Below, in pieces: positions 1 to 11,914 of a stretch of DNA of 64,000 nt (positions are counted from its first letter, which is position 1; the number at the start of each line of letters is the position of its first letter). Source of the stretch: Hymenopus coronatus (taxonomy: Eukaryota > Arthropoda > Insecta > Mantodea > Hymenopodidae); the NCBI GenBank assembly GCA_030762935.1, contig CM060899.1:13437001-13501000 (forward strand). Reading direction: 5' to 3'. The notes under the pieces are model-generated. The model ran no database searches. It was not told the DNA's origin and saw only the letters and a program-made list of their open reading frames with translations. The position numbers and the translations under genes are program-made.

Positions 1-209
1 AAGCATAGGCTCAGATGCATAACCCTCAACCAACCAGGATTTCCCTTTACACCGACACACGTCTCCACTCATGGCTTACACGTGGGTGAGCATTTTGACC
101 TACTGACTCCCTCACCACTCAGAGGTTGCCCACAGAGGGAGTCAAGGTTGCCTCAGGAACCCCCGTGTGTACCAAACTCGTACCTACCAAAGTAGGCCCC
201 TGGGGGGGG
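1..209 (-). mobile_element. 5' tip of an I-group LINE (body lies left of the window)
   Basis: These bases match the first ~209 bases of the 5' UTRs of the LINEs ending at 28640 and 55705. They share the terminal C-run (G-run on the + strand at 201-209), the CCTACTTTGGTAGG-like start and the block rich in GGGAGTCAG. The orientation is minus, so ORF1 and ORF2 would lie beyond base 1. No coding sequence is included. The family assignment rests on direct resemblance to the two other copies in this window. Confidence 0.85.
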
Positions 210-267
210 TAAAGGTGCTAGAATGTGATACACGTAGACTAAGAGCAATGTGTTGGGAGCGATGTGT

Positions 268-625
268 GCGGATTAATAGGGGGGATTTTAATATCAGAAT
301 AGGTAAGTGGGATGTGAATATAGAGTCTGATACCTTTGTTGTAAATGAAACACCTACTAGAAGGGAGCAACTCAGGTGAAGCAAAGACAAGTATTGATGA
401 GATAAGCGAAAAGTTTATTGAATTTTGCAGAGTGAACACTCTAGATACAATATTGAATGGTAAATATGGAGATGATTGGAGAGAGAGTTTACCTTTATTA
501 GTATGAATGGGTAAGATGTTACTGACCATATATTATGGCCGATCAGTATTGGACACGCATTAAGTAATTTTAAGGTTATTAGTGATATATGGTGGACTTT
601 GTGACAGTGATATGTTCTAACAATT
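268..625 (+). pseudogene. LINE APE-endonuclease remnant
   Basis: The frame starting near 268 reads INRGDFNIRIGKWDV, the GDFNxRxG signature of LINE apurinic endonucleases. After frameshifts the + strand continues with segments reading like FIEFCRVNTLDILNG and MNGKxVxDYILWPIS, the usual downstream blocks of the domain. Frameshifts near 375 and 500 and several stops show it is dead. No RT domain follows, so only a fragment remains. The clade is unclear; this endonuclease type is common in insect LINEs unrelated to the I group. Confidence 0.6.
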
Positions 626-1024
626 GAAAATAATTAGTAGTCAATTTTGTAACATTACATCACTTTTTATTATCACAAAACATGTTTCAGAAGCCATGTG
701 CTTCCATTGTCAATTCCTTTCATCAATTGCTGGCATTGCTTGCTGTGGTGGTTGTCACTGTCCCTGGTGGAGGTTTGATGAACCTTTGTATCAGTAGGTC
801 GCCTGGCGGGATTTCAAAATTGAAAATGCTGTTCTTGTTTTTCCAAATATATACGTTTTCCCAAATTTTTAATTCTGTCTTCCTTGTGATATTTTTGAGT
901 ACTTTTGGGTGTCTATTTACGATGTGTTGTTCTAACCAAAAAATGCCAAGCTAATATGGATTTGTCTTCTTGTTTAAGTTTAATATTTCTATGTTGTTTT
1001 TTTGCTCTTGTTTTTATATTCCTT

Positions 1025-1345
1025 TTTAGTAATTATGGAGAAAACCGAATATGCAGAAAGAATGCAAACACTTTTAGAAACAATAGTAATTACGGAGAAA
1101 ACTGAATATGTAGAAAGAATGGAAACACATTTAGAAAAAGAATACTCTACATTACAAAAATAAATGCTAAACCTATTTATAGTTAAATTAAGTGCCACTA
1201 TTCAAGCCTGTACATTAATAGACAAAACAGAAAAATGCAAACTTATAGTGGACAATTCAGTACTAACCAGAATATAAGGCCTTCCAAAAAGGCACAAGCC
1301 GGGAACGTCAATTAGGTCAATTTTAAACAGGATTTCTCAAATAAG
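1025..1345 (+). repeat. Partial second copy of the Penelope-like RT segment
   Basis: This block repeats the region around 1540-1790. Both hold a stretch encoding MEKTEYxERMxTxxE, then LNAI-like codons, then the GLPK-KPGTS segment. The copy lacks the conserved motifs that follow and carries indels and stops. It sits immediately upstream of the longer copy in the same orientation, giving a partial head-to-tail arrangement, which is often reported for Penelope-like elements. Confidence 0.6.
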
Positions 1346-1357
1346 ATTGACAATTTC

Positions 1358-2690
1358 ATGGTAGACATACAAATAGCCACTCAAAACATATATGACATTG
1401 ATAAAAGTATTATAAAAAGTGAATGCTGCCAAATTATCGAAACAATAGAAAACAAAATGAAAACTAACACCACAAAATATGTAATAAGAGCACCAAAAAG
1501 CAAACCAGTGATTTATAGCAAAGCTGACAAAGGGAACATAATAGTAATTATGGAGGAAACCGAATTTGTAGAAAGAATGGAAACACTTATAGAAAAAGAA
1601 GAATACTCTATGGTACAGAAAAACCTCCTAAACAATTATATAGTTAAATTAAATGCCATTAATCTGTAAATTAATAGACAAAACAGAAAAATACAAAATT
1701 AAAGTGGATCATCCAAAATTGTCCAGAATTTATGGCCTTCCAAAAATACACAAGCCCGGAACGTCAATGAGGCCAATTACAAACAATATAAGTGCACCTA
1801 CATATAACCTAACAAAACTGTTTACACACTAATTCTCTACTTCCCTTAAATTTGACAAAAATCTCTCTGGATCTAATCGACAAAATCAAAGACATGGAAT
1901 TAGAAAAAAATGTTATGTTCATTTCTTACAATGTTACTGCTCTTTTTCCAAGCATACCAACAGAAAGCACATAATCCCACATCAAGAACTGGTTACCTGC
2001 AATAGGGAAAACAACAGAAGAAGTCCAAGAATACATCACATTAACAAATCCTTGCATAGATCAAAATTTTTTCAGCTTTCACCTTCAATGGGAAATATCT
2101 GGTTCAGCTATGGGCAGCCCACTATCACCAATATTAGCAGATCTCTTCATGATCACTTTGGAAACTAGGATAAAAAAAGCATTCCCCTGGATATTCAAAG
2201 TATGGTACCGATAAATAGAAGATATCTTTGTAATAGTCCCAGAAAAAAACCTACTGAAACTGCTAAATCTGTAAAAAAGATCCATAAAGCTCACGATGGA
2301 GAAGGAATGTGACAAACAACTACCATTCCTCGACCTTAAAATAATCAAAAATGAAAACCAACTAACATTTGGCATTTACAGAAAACCTACCCACACCATC
2401 AGATATATGAATCAAAACACAATGCCATTCCCCATCAGACTGGTAAATGTACCAAAGGGCAAAAAAAAATACCACTGTGAACTAGCTAAAATATTGGACA
2501 TAGCTATAGAGAACGGATTCCGGGCAGAACTAGTATACAAAAAAGTTAATAGGGCCAAAAATAGGAGGAAGATTAAAGAAGTCAGCACATTCGCTCAAAA
2601 CCAGAAAGAAAATCAAATCTGCAAAATGTTTACTTCCAGAGAATCTTCAAACAACATTACTCCTCTTACCTCCTGCTCTTTGTATTAAAA
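1358..2690 (+). pseudogene. Penelope-like element reverse transcriptase, decayed
   Basis: Conserved Penelope RT landmarks appear in order over several frames: SKADKGNIIVIM (about 1519-1554), RIYGLPKIHKPGTSMRPI (about 1727-1780), SYNVTALFPSIP (about 1924-1962), SGSAMGSPLSPILADL (about 2100-2146), then LPFLDLKI and YRKPTHT (about 2320-2400). The catalytic YxDD box is destroyed: the codons at 2212-2223 read stop-Ile-Glu-Asp. Frameshifts separate the blocks. No GIY-YIG endonuclease follows, because the segment stops near 2690 where an unrelated LINE tail begins. The element cannot make active enzyme. Confidence 0.85.
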
Positions 2691-3055
2691 TTTTGAAAAT
2701 ACTGCTTACATTCTCTATTTCCTGGTTCCATAGCATGAAACTCCTTTACTTGTTGACATATTTAGCCATACTTAGAATCTAAAGTTAGTTTATTTTCATT
2801 GCTATGTTCCTTTCTCCATTTATATTCAATATTCTGCCTAGTATACTTTTCGTCTTTAGTTTCATTGTTCTTGACTGTTTTAGATTCCCTATGTTTCAGA
2901 CATGTGCAGTTTTATTTGCACCCGATTTTGTATAATTAATGTTAGTTATTGTTTTATATTTATGATTCATATCTCTTGGTTTTAGCCATGATTGTTTGTA
3001 CAGAGTGCTAATAACCTCAAAGTTGAATGCCTTTAAACACCATTCATCATCATTA
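2690..3055 (+). mobile_element. 3' UTR and tail of a 5'-truncated LINE
   Basis: The stretch is noncoding, T-rich and ends in CCTTTAAACACCATTCATCATCATT. This resembles the 3' ends of the I-group LINE copies at 37470-37810 (+) and 49852-50117 (-), where CCCTTAAACxCCAT is followed by a CAT/ATC repeat. No ORF2 codons are recognised, so the insertion would be nearly all 3' UTR. The left boundary with the Penelope remnant is approximate. Confidence 0.5.
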
Positions 3056-5580
3056 TTTTTTTTTTTTAAATGTCGCTTTAACAACAAGGTCAAATCGCAA
3101 CTACAATAAATTTTACAATTTTTTACATAAATGTGTTTCATTTAGAAAGCTCAGTACATTCTTTGAGAAGGCTGGATCACTAAGAATGGTTAACATATTT
3201 GCTGGAATATGGCATCTAGTTCTTGCATCATCGTAGAAACGGCAGCTGGTGAGAATGTGAGTGACTGCAAGCGGAGAGTGACAATAGTTACACTTGGGAG
3301 GAAGATCGCCGGACAGAAGATAAGAATGAGTGAGAGCAGTGTGTCCGAGACGTAGGCGAGATAGAAGAACTTGATGACGACGTTTGTAATGTGTGAGAGG
3401 ATAAACAGAAGTGGAAAGAGGACAGGCATCACGTAGTTTGTCTCTAGTTGAGTTGAACCACTGTTGCTTCCATTGCCGGAGAATGGTGCCACGCATAAAA
3501 CGGTTGAAGTCTTGGTGAGGAATCCTGAGGTCCAATAAATTGGGATGGTGTCCTGTTGCTTCCTTAGCTGCAGCATCGGCGTTCTCATTCCCGGGTATGC
3601 CAGCATGGGAAGGTACCCACACAAGCAGGACCTCTTTGCCCGAGATAGATAATCTATGATAGAGTAACTGAATGTAAAACATCAGGTTATTGGTTGGAGT
3701 TCGCTGTTGAAGACTGAGAAGAGCACTCATCGAATCTGTGTAGATGGTGAAGGAGAGAGCAGTGGCTTCAAGGACGCACTCCAAAGTGAGACGAATAGCT
3801 ATCATTTCACAAGAGAATATAGATAGAAATTGAGGTAAGCCGTATAGCAAGGTTTTATGTGGTAAAATCACAGCACAACCGCAACGATTTTCACATTTGG
3901 AGCCATCTGTGTAAATTTGTTGTCATGTGGAGTGTGAGTTACAAAGGGCTCTGAATAAACGGAGATAAACTGAAGTATCTGTACTGTCTTTGTTGTAACG
4001 CGCCATGGAAATATCTATGGTAGGTAGTTGTAACTTCCAAGGAATATCGTCAAGGGTGAAGGAGCAGGAGACCATTGGCGGAATATCCTATTGGAACTCT
4101 TGCAGAAAAAGTAGAATTCTCTGGGAGAAGTGTACAAAACGACGTTGACTATGAGCACATACACTTTGGGACTTGGCAGGAAAAACATGGTTGAAAACTG
4201 TTGATGGACTCCTGGAGGCAGTTCATGTAGCGTACATGAGACTTAAGGCCTTCCTCCTCGTATTCAGCGGAGGTTCATTTGCTTCGATTTGGAGACTGCT
4301 TACAGGACTGGTGTGAAAAGCACCCAAGCAGATCCTCAGCACCGAAGATTGAATACTATCGAGCATTTTCAGGCTTGTTGGATTAGCTGAATGATATATA
4401 ATGCAGTCGTAGTCCAACTTGGGACGTATAACTGTTCTATATGTTCGAAGTAGTACTGTGAAGTCAGCTCCCCAAGTTTTGGCTGCCATTGTTTTCATGA
4501 CATTTAAACGTCGAAAACATTCTTCTCTGATGAGATTTAAGTGTGTGATCCAGTTTAGGTGGTGATCAAAATGCAGCCCTAGAATGCGGAGAGTGGATAC
4601 TATAGGAATTGTCTGGTTCCCTAGAAAAAGGAGAGGCGGCGATGATTGCCCACAAGAACGACTGAACAGAATGCATCGACTCTTAGTGGCAGAGAATTTG
4701 AATCCGGTACTATTGCTCCATTGTTATAATTTGTAGAGTGTATTTTGCACTAGTTCCTGGGTAGTCTGTATATTCTTTCCACTGCAAAATATAGTTAGGT
4801 CATCCGCAAAGAGACTAGCTCTTACAGGTGGCTGGAGACAGGAATTTACATCATTGATGGCTACTAAGAAGAGTGTCACACTAAGAACAGATCCTTGTGG
4901 TATTCCGTTGTCAATGTTGACGCTTTGGTATAGAACACCGTTAGCACGAACGCTGATTTTCCAGTTTTGGAGAAAATTGTAAATGAATGCAATCATGTTT
5001 CCAGTGACGTCATGTTTCATTAATGTGCGAATGATGTGATCGTGCCAGACAGTATCCTAAGCCTTTTCGATATCTAAGCTAACAAGAATGGCATGTTGAC
5101 TGCTCAAGAAGGCTTCAGCAATGTAGGATTCTAGCAGCATGAATGCATCAGTTGTGAAATGGTATTTTCTGAAACCATATTGGATGTCTGCAAAAAATGT
5201 TGTGCATTCTAGATACCAACGTAAACGGCGATTGATAATCTTCTCCAGCAGCTTACATAGGGTACAGATAAGTGAAATTGGACGGTAATTGTAGGGAAGA
5301 GAGTGGTCTTTATTGGATTTAGGAATAGGTACCACGATGGAGCTACGCCATTGATTAGGAAAAAGCTGATTAACCCATAGGTAGTTATAAATATCTAATA
5401 TGTAGGAAAGACCAGCTGTTGGCAGATGCTGTAGGAATGCATATGGGATACTGTCTGGTCCTAGACTTTTGCTGGTGCAATACTTTAATTCATACAGTAG
5501 TTCTTTCATCATGAGTTCTTTGTTGAACCTTTGATTGCTGTTTGTAAATATCATATCAATGATAGGCCAGAAACACATGC
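3056..5580 (-). mobile_element. 5'-truncated I-group LINE: RT, thumb and RNase H
   Basis: On the minus strand the pieces run from about 5578 to 3113. They are RT palm (LGPDSIPYAFLQ, YNYRPISL, IQYGFRKYHFTTD, LDIEKA), the RT core with GIPQGSVLSVTLF and FADDL (5020-4724), a connection segment (4498-4223, KLDYDCIIYHSANP) and RNase H (from about 3925 to 3500). The RNase H keeps a YTDGS start, SCEM, IYTDS and GNENAD, the expected D-E-D-D residues. The C-terminal IGHTALTHSYL region and a CNYC...H...C cluster end at 3113. The A-run at 3056-3069 (T on +) is the tail. Endonuclease and ORF1 are absent, and stops and frameshifts at about 5055, 4720 and 4220 kill it. Confidence 0.88.
3113..3925 (-). pseudogene. 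LINE RNase H and C-terminal zinc cluster (part of 3056-5580)
   Basis: The longest open piece of the element (3871-3113, 252 codons) carries most of a ribonuclease H fold. The acidic residues are Asp in YTDGS (just upstream of 3871), Glu in SCEMIA, Asp in YTDSMS and Asp in GNENADAAAK, so all four catalytic positions are kept. RNase H in LINEs removes RNA from the RNA:DNA hybrid. The segment after it has the IGHTALTHSYLL motif and CNYCHSPLAVTH, typical of the I-group ORF2 tail. It can no longer be made as part of a full ORF2. Confidence 0.8.
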
Positions 5581-7656
5581 TTTGCTAGCCATTTTAATAT
5601 AAAAATATTTTTATATTAAAAGTCTTTTTTTATGATTGTTAATTGAATGTATTCAATAACTGCAAGTGTGGCATGTACATGTAGTAAGACCAGCTGCATC
5701 ATGAGAGTTCCAAAACAATTCTGGCCCCCACCACAAGCAGCATGCTGAGCAAACAAAATATAGGTTCTTTTCCAGTGTATGCACCTATTGTTTTTGCCTT
5801 TATTGTTTGGTAGTGAAGAGGTTAAAATAAAGAGTTAGAATTAAAAATTATGTATTTATTTCCTCATATACTATAACAATCCTCAACAATTGGTGCTGAA
5901 AACTGCAACAAGAACTTTAAAATGACATTTAATTTGTCTGAGTGACATTGCGTGATTATTTCCACACTCTGGAAATAAGACAATTGTGGAAACAGAAGAA
6001 AGCAGCAAATCACAGACTATATGCCAATTCAAGCTTAAAGCTAAGAGATCTTTGATAAAGAAATATATTTATATTATATTTGACTCTATTGAAGACTTAT
6101 ATACAACTGAACTTCCTAAATGAAATTAATATAATTTTTGTAGACCTGTGCATGATGTCATAATCTTAAGTGCTAGCCTTTTTCTTGTAGCAGGTAGCAC
6201 AACTTATTTACAGTTCAGTCAGCAATACAGAGTATATGTAACCAGCTGCTTCATACAAGTGACGAGGAAGCACCTATTCTAAGCTTAAGAGGGTAAAATA
6301 AAAAAAAGAGAGTGAGAAAGAAGCAACTTCACAGGAATTTGCATGAAATAAATGGTTTTGTTGCTGACATTTGTCGGCAACTACAAATTCTACAGGGAAC
6401 ATCTTCAAGATAGGAAAACGATAGTTTCTTTGGAAAATATAATTCAATGGCTTAATGTGAAACTAATGTAATTATAAAAATGGATATGTATTCTTCTTGG
6501 TGAGAACATTTTGGAACTCTCTGTCTAACCATTACTGAGATTGTGAGCTACAACTTCTAAATGTGGTAAAGATACTGTGAGAAAGAAACATATTACCTCT
6601 TAAGATTTTCTACAACTGAATATTATAATGTTAAACTATTTTATTGACTCTTAAAGTTTGTGTCACACTAAAATCTTAACAATGAACTGCTACTACATTC
6701 TGCAGTGGTAAGAATGCTACACCTGTATTATTGTCTTTTGTTTCATTAATTCCTTCACGTTGGTAAACAGGATTCCTTTAATTCATAATATATGAATTAT
6801 TATACTTGTAACAGCTGTTATAAACTAGTGCTGTTGTGAGCCAGCATACCACCATAAACCTCTACCAATACCAGTAGGCAAACACAAAGTACCTGTAGAC
6901 GAGTGGAATCATACCTTCACAATATCATAACTTCTACACATCAATTACGTCATGGGGTCTGAAATTATGGTGAATGAATTCAGTGATGAGAGTGACTAAA
7001 ACTGCGAGTAAAGTCTTCTGTCGTGAAAATGAGAGTGATGGTTGAGTTAATGAAACCTACAGAAGAAAATAATTGACTAAAGAATGAGATTATTGCTTTT
7101 CTTTGTTTTTTTTCTGGTTACAATATGACATATCTAAAATTTGTTAATACATGTTTGTGTTATATTTAATAACAAAAATCATTGTCTATATATTGCTGAA
7201 GCTTACAGTATTCACTTTCCATGTTTATCTTGTATTCTGAAAAAATAATACACTTTGTTTCATACGTCTTCATAATACAAGAAGTTTTATCTGGAAAACT
7301 CCCCTTTTTTAACTCTACGAATAATTTAAACAGGAAGCGGTAGAGACTAATGGTCAATTTTAAGACATAATGGGGATTGAAAGAGAGTACCCTAAATGCA
7401 AGTTGTATAACAGGGAAGATGAAACTGCCCTGCAAATAATTTCTCACTGCAATGCAGTAGAAGATACAACCTTTTCAGCAGCTTAGACCCTGATGTAATT
7501 TATATCCAATAAGCAAGTAGTTTCTGGACTTGTGGAGTTTTTAAGGGCACCAATTAGCTGAACTGGCACAATTGGGAGAGTTACACACAATAAGCCTCTT
7601 GTTTCACTGTTGACAAATTATGCCTGTCCATCTTTTTTTGTCTCAAACAAGTACTT
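5581..7656. other. No gene recognised (about 2 kb)
   Basis: AT-rich sequence with many stops in all frames. A small AT palindrome lies at about 5592-5622 at the edge of the LINE. No transposon ends, RNA gene or conserved protein segment was recognised. A 93-codon minus-strand frame at 7166-7447 resembles nothing I know and has no supporting signals. Confidence 0.5.
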
Positions 7657-7928
7657 AATCATACCATCAGCCCACACCATGGCTGAGCGGTTAGACCACG
7701 CACCTCTCACCTAGATAGCCTGGGTTCAATCACAAGCGATCGCATGTGGGATTTGTGGTGGACAAAACAGCACTGGTGTGGGTTTTCTCCAGGTCTACCA
7801 GTTTCCCCCGCCATCGAATTCAACTGGTGCTCCATCTTCATTCATGTATCATCAGTGTCACCACCTGCAGTGCCATAAGTAGTTAAAGCGGGCATTAAAC
7901 ACTACCAAAAAAAAAAATCATACCATCA
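7657..7928 (+). repeat. 13-bp target site duplication around SINE1
   Basis: AATCATACCATCA occurs at 7657-7669 and again at 7916-7928, immediately outside the SINE. The match is perfect, so the insertion is probably recent. It also fixes the ends of the SINE at 7670 and about 7915. Confidence 0.9.
7670..7915 (+). mobile_element. SINE1, complete tRNA-derived SINE
   Basis: A tRNA-like head carries an A box (TGGCTGAGCGGTTAG, about 7679-7693) and a B box (GGGTTCAATC). These internal RNA polymerase III promoter elements resemble Leu/Ser-type tRNAs. A body of about 150 bases follows, and the end is AAGCGGGCATTAAACACTACC plus an A-run. The element encodes no protein and must borrow a LINE reverse transcriptase. 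Other copies or pieces are at 33045, 33389, 36758, 40268 and 62188. Its tail resembles that of the I-group LINE here. Confidence 0.9.
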
Positions 7929-8557
7929 CATAATGTTTTACATTTCAACTACAAACTGGTCTCATCAGAAATAATGATTTTACATTTTATCAGTATCTTA
8001 AAGTCTATAGAATGCAGAGCTGTCAAAATGCTTTTACATCCTTCTAATCTATTCTTCATGTCAGAATTGTTTTGCCATGTTTTGGTAATTTGTTTCCGTG
8101 ATTTTAAGTAACAGTTACTGGTTTCAGGAACACTGCCATCATTAATGCTGGGAATTTATATGTAAGCATTATCAAGGTCCTAAATTTGGTGGTATCTGTG
8201 AAGAATGTAATATACCGATTGTGATAGACATAGCATAAGCCATTGTGCAAGCCTAGATGTGGCAGCATTAAGTAATTTATTAAAAACTTAAGGTTATCCT
8301 TAATTGGTGAAATTGGCCATAAACAATTAAATGGAACTCGCTCCTCTAAGCACTATGTGATTCTATAAGCACAATGCATAAGTGGAAAACATAAGACTTG
8401 AAGTAAAATTGTATGATAAATGTAGGAATTCTGCTGGGACATCGACAGAAAAAATATATAAGTGTAAAAAGTATATAAATGTGAATCACTTAAACAAACC
8501 ATTATTCAATGTTGTAACATACGTACCTGTAGAACTAGAAGTACTAGAAAATTAAAG
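7929..8557. other. No gene recognised
   Basis: Unique-looking AT-rich DNA between SINE1 and a short family X fragment. No open frame, RNA gene or repeat structure was recognised. Confidence 0.4.
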
Positions 8558-8640
8558 AAAAAATCTGATGTGTTCCATTCACATGGCATTATCTATATTT
8601 CTATACCAAATTATTATTAATAATGCTATTCCTCTACCTA
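8558..8640 (+). repeat. Fragment of family X repeat (terminal part)
   Basis: The sequence AATCTGATGTGTTCCATTCA followed by CATGGCATT matches the starts of the family X copies at 41549 and 43948 and the inverted ends at 31546 and 45535. Similarity is lost after about 80 bases, so this is a truncated end fragment. Confidence 0.6.
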
Positions 8641-8879
8641 CAGACCTTTACAACAATGGCATTATTATAGTAATAAATATACATAGTATTTATGTACTGT
8701 GAATTTAAGCTTGAGGTATCAATTCATCCCTATATGGTAATTACTTCATGAAAGAATGTGTCACCAGAGAATTAGGAGCAATCTCTCTCTTCTAAAATAT
8801 TACATCCCTCTTGCCTTTATACAAATGGAACAGTGTAATCTCTAAACAGCGGATAATGCTTCAGTGGAGTTTCTTTATA

Positions 8880-8885
8880 TTTATT
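8880..8885 (-). promoter_or_regulatory. Candidate polyadenylation signal AATAAA for the zinc-finger gene
   Basis: TTTATT on the + strand reads AATAAA on the minus strand, about 355 bases past the stop codon at 9241. A second AATAAA overlaps the stop itself and is too close to be useful. The 8640-9240 stretch holds no frame or repeat I recognise and is probably the 3' UTR. Confidence 0.35.
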
Positions 8886-9240
8886 GCTGCTTAACTTCAA
8901 ATATCAAGCGGCAACATTTTTAGATTTGTCAAACATACTTGTTATGAAGCAAATTGCTTTAGAAATTGGTCCTTTAAAGTTGGATACAACATTGTATGTT
9001 TGGAAATATTTGTATTTTGTGACTGAAAATCTACTCATAGTTTTACTTTTCTTAATTCTGTGACTAAATTGGCTTAGGGGATTTTTAAATCTAACCTCAA
9101 TCTGAAGTTTTTCTCACAAATGTTGCTTTAATAACAGAAAATGGTTTCTAAACATGACAACTTGAGTTTTCATATAATTACATGCACTTTTTGTGTGTCT
9201 CAATGAACATATATAGCAATTTCCCTGATGAACTTGTTTA

Positions 9241-10528
9241 TTACTTTTTTCCTGAATGAGTTAGAATATGCTGTTTTAAGTTTGACTTCCATTTGAAGCT
9301 GATCCCACAACAATCACAAATGTATTGTTTGTTACCTGAATGCTTTATAACATGTTGTTCTAAGTTACGTAACCGTTTGAAGCTCTTTCCACAATAGTCA
9401 CATAAGTGTAGTTGTTTGTCTGAGTGAGTAACAAAATGTACTTTTAATTGTTTCTTCCAACAAAAGCTCTTGCCACAAAAGTCACATAAGTGTGGTTTTG
9501 TTCCTAAATGAACTAGAACATGTTGTGTTAACTGTGACTTCCAATAGAAGCGCCGCTCACAAGTGTCACATTTGTATGGTTTTGTCCCTGAATGTAACTG
9601 AATGTGCATCTTTAAGCCTAATTCCCTTTTGAAGCTTTTCTCACAAGTATCACATTTGTATGGCTTTAAATCTGAATGAGTCAGAATATGTTTTTTCAAA
9701 TCATACTTTTCAGGGAAGCTCTTCTGACAAATGTCACATTCGAATGGTTTTTTGCCAGCATGTATCCGTCTATGCTTCTGTAAGCTTGACGTCCTTTTAA
9801 AAGACAATTCACATCTGTCACATTTGTATGGTCTTGTTGCAGAATGAGAACGACTGTGTGATTGTAATTCTTTCCTCGTCTTAAAAGACTTCTCACATTT
9901 GTCACATTTATAGGATTTAATGTCAGAATGTATTTTGATATGCTGCTGTAAGATTAACTTCTTTTTGAACGACTTCTGACATATATAGCATTTGTACGGT
10001 CTTGTGACAGAATGAGAATAATTATGTGATTTTAGATCTCCCTTAAGCTTGAAAGACTTCTCACATGTTTCACACTTGTATGGTCTTGTGTCAGAATGTC
10101 TAAGATAGTGTGCTCGTAATGATTCTTTCTGCTTGAAAGTTTTGCCACATTTTTCACACTTATATGGTCTAGCATCTGAGTGAACCACAGAATGGTTCAA
10201 TAAGTGAGAGAAACGATTAAAAATCTTCCCACTAAGCTTGCATTTATTTGGACTTTTGTTCTCACTGTTCCCGTTCTTTCTTACTAATTCTGAAGCAAAC
10301 TCATTATTGTTGGAATTATGCTCACATGCATGTGATTGATTACAGTTAAATGGGCACTTCTTTTGTGACATAGAGGACTGGTTCTCAGCAATCCCTCCAG
10401 GAATTGCAGACACACTGGCTGTTTTAAAGTCTGAAACAACTTTTTCCATTTGACAGTGTGTTCCTGAATATGAGTGAGTGAGGGAAATGCAGGTGCCACT
10501 GCCATCTTCACAAACTCCTGAGGTTAAC
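9241..10528 (-). CDS. C2H2 zinc-finger protein, 11 fingers, terminal exon
   Basis: An intact 402-codon frame (ATG at 10449) has 11 canonical C2H2 fingers in tandem, roughly residues 97 to 400. They are preceded by a degenerate finger in which the second cysteine is serine (CKLSGKIF...). Each finger folds round zinc and such arrays bind DNA in the nucleus. Linkers are HS(D/A/G)(T/A)(R/K)PYKC instead of the usual TGEKP. The frame stays open upstream to an AG acceptor after ATTTCAG (exon start 10528), adding 26 codons and one base, so the true start is probably in an earlier exon. No KRAB, ZAD or BTB domain is visible, and the target is unknown. Nothing suggests a mobile-element origin. Confidence 0.9.
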
Positions 10529-11779
10529 CTGAAATGTTTAATACATATAGATCATAATGAAATGTACTACTGAAATTATTACTTTAATGGAGGGACCGGC
10601 ATTTACAATGTTTTATATATAATAATAGATTATATATATTTCTTGCTTTAATGCCATTTTTTCCCTTTGCATAAGAAACAACTGGCAATAACATATTTGA
10701 GTTATAATTGCTAAAAGTGAATAATGCAAACAAATTGCATTTAATCACTGATCATATTGACTTTCTGACTTATAAATATAACTTACATATATTTAACAAA
10801 AACTATGAATTTCAACCTCAATTCTTTTAAATATATGTAAAGAGACAAAATTGTTATTAACTGCATTTCCTTTTTCGGATGGGCTAAAAGTTTAAGTGTC
10901 ATGAATAGAATGTGACTTGCAGAGTGAACTGAGGATGCAAAGAAAACAGGAGGATTAAAAAGTATATTATAAGAATTCATTAGAAGATACAGTAAGGTGA
11001 ATTCCTAACCAGTGAATGACCTGCGCAAATCTTCCCATTAGGTGCATATGCATGTTGCTGACAGTAGCATCAACAAACTTACACAAGGTTACAAATTGCT
11101 CAAGCACCCAGATATTTTTGGAGAAATAATTAATATGCTTTCACACTGTAAGGCTCTTTTTCCCTGGTAGTTGTCATTCTTGTTACGTAATCCAATGCTG
11201 AGTATACAGACTACTTGAAGCATATTTCTGGGCTAGCATATAGAACAATGATAGCTGTGATTACTGCAGTATCACTAAGTGCAGTAGTCAGCACTTATTT
11301 CAATGTTATTACTTAGAACCATCTAAAATGAAAATATTTGAAATTATAAATGTGGCTAGCTGAGTCAGTAATATAATAATTTATGTCTTTCTTTGCATGC
11401 ATTTCAGGTACAGGACTAGTTGTTTCATTCAGGCTAAGTTTGATGTTTTTTATTCTCTGTTTGGGTTTGATACAGAAGTACATATGTAATGTGTGGAGAC
11501 ATTTGTGATAGTTAAATAAATTTTGGGAAGCTCAAAGCTCATTTGTTGTTTATTTAGTGCTAAGTAAACAACATCAGCCTGGCCATTTGTTGCATAGACA
11601 TCCTTAATTTCAAATCATTTTTAGAATTTTCTTCTGTACATTGTTTTTTATAACAGAATGCTGTGTCTACCTTCCACATTTACAGTACTGTTATCACAAG
11701 CCATTCCCCTTGTATTATACTAATTCACATTAATTCTCCTAATTCTGTTACCTGTGACTGATAAGTTTGGTAAATTTCT
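10529..11779. other. No gene recognised; probable intron or intergenic DNA
   Basis: AT-rich stretch upstream of the zinc-finger exon. It begins with a candidate 3' splice site (TATTAAACATTTCAG read on the minus strand, just above 10528). No further exon, repeat or RNA gene was recognised. Confidence 0.4.
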
Positions 11780-11914
11780 ATGAAAGACCGGAACATTTTG
11801 GTTGTGACTTCATGGTTGGTAACCTTGATTACTGAAAAGAATCATATACAAAATGTCAATAATGTCATTGTAGACAGCTATCAGAATTGTTTAAAGTGTT
11901 GACTGAGATTTAAA

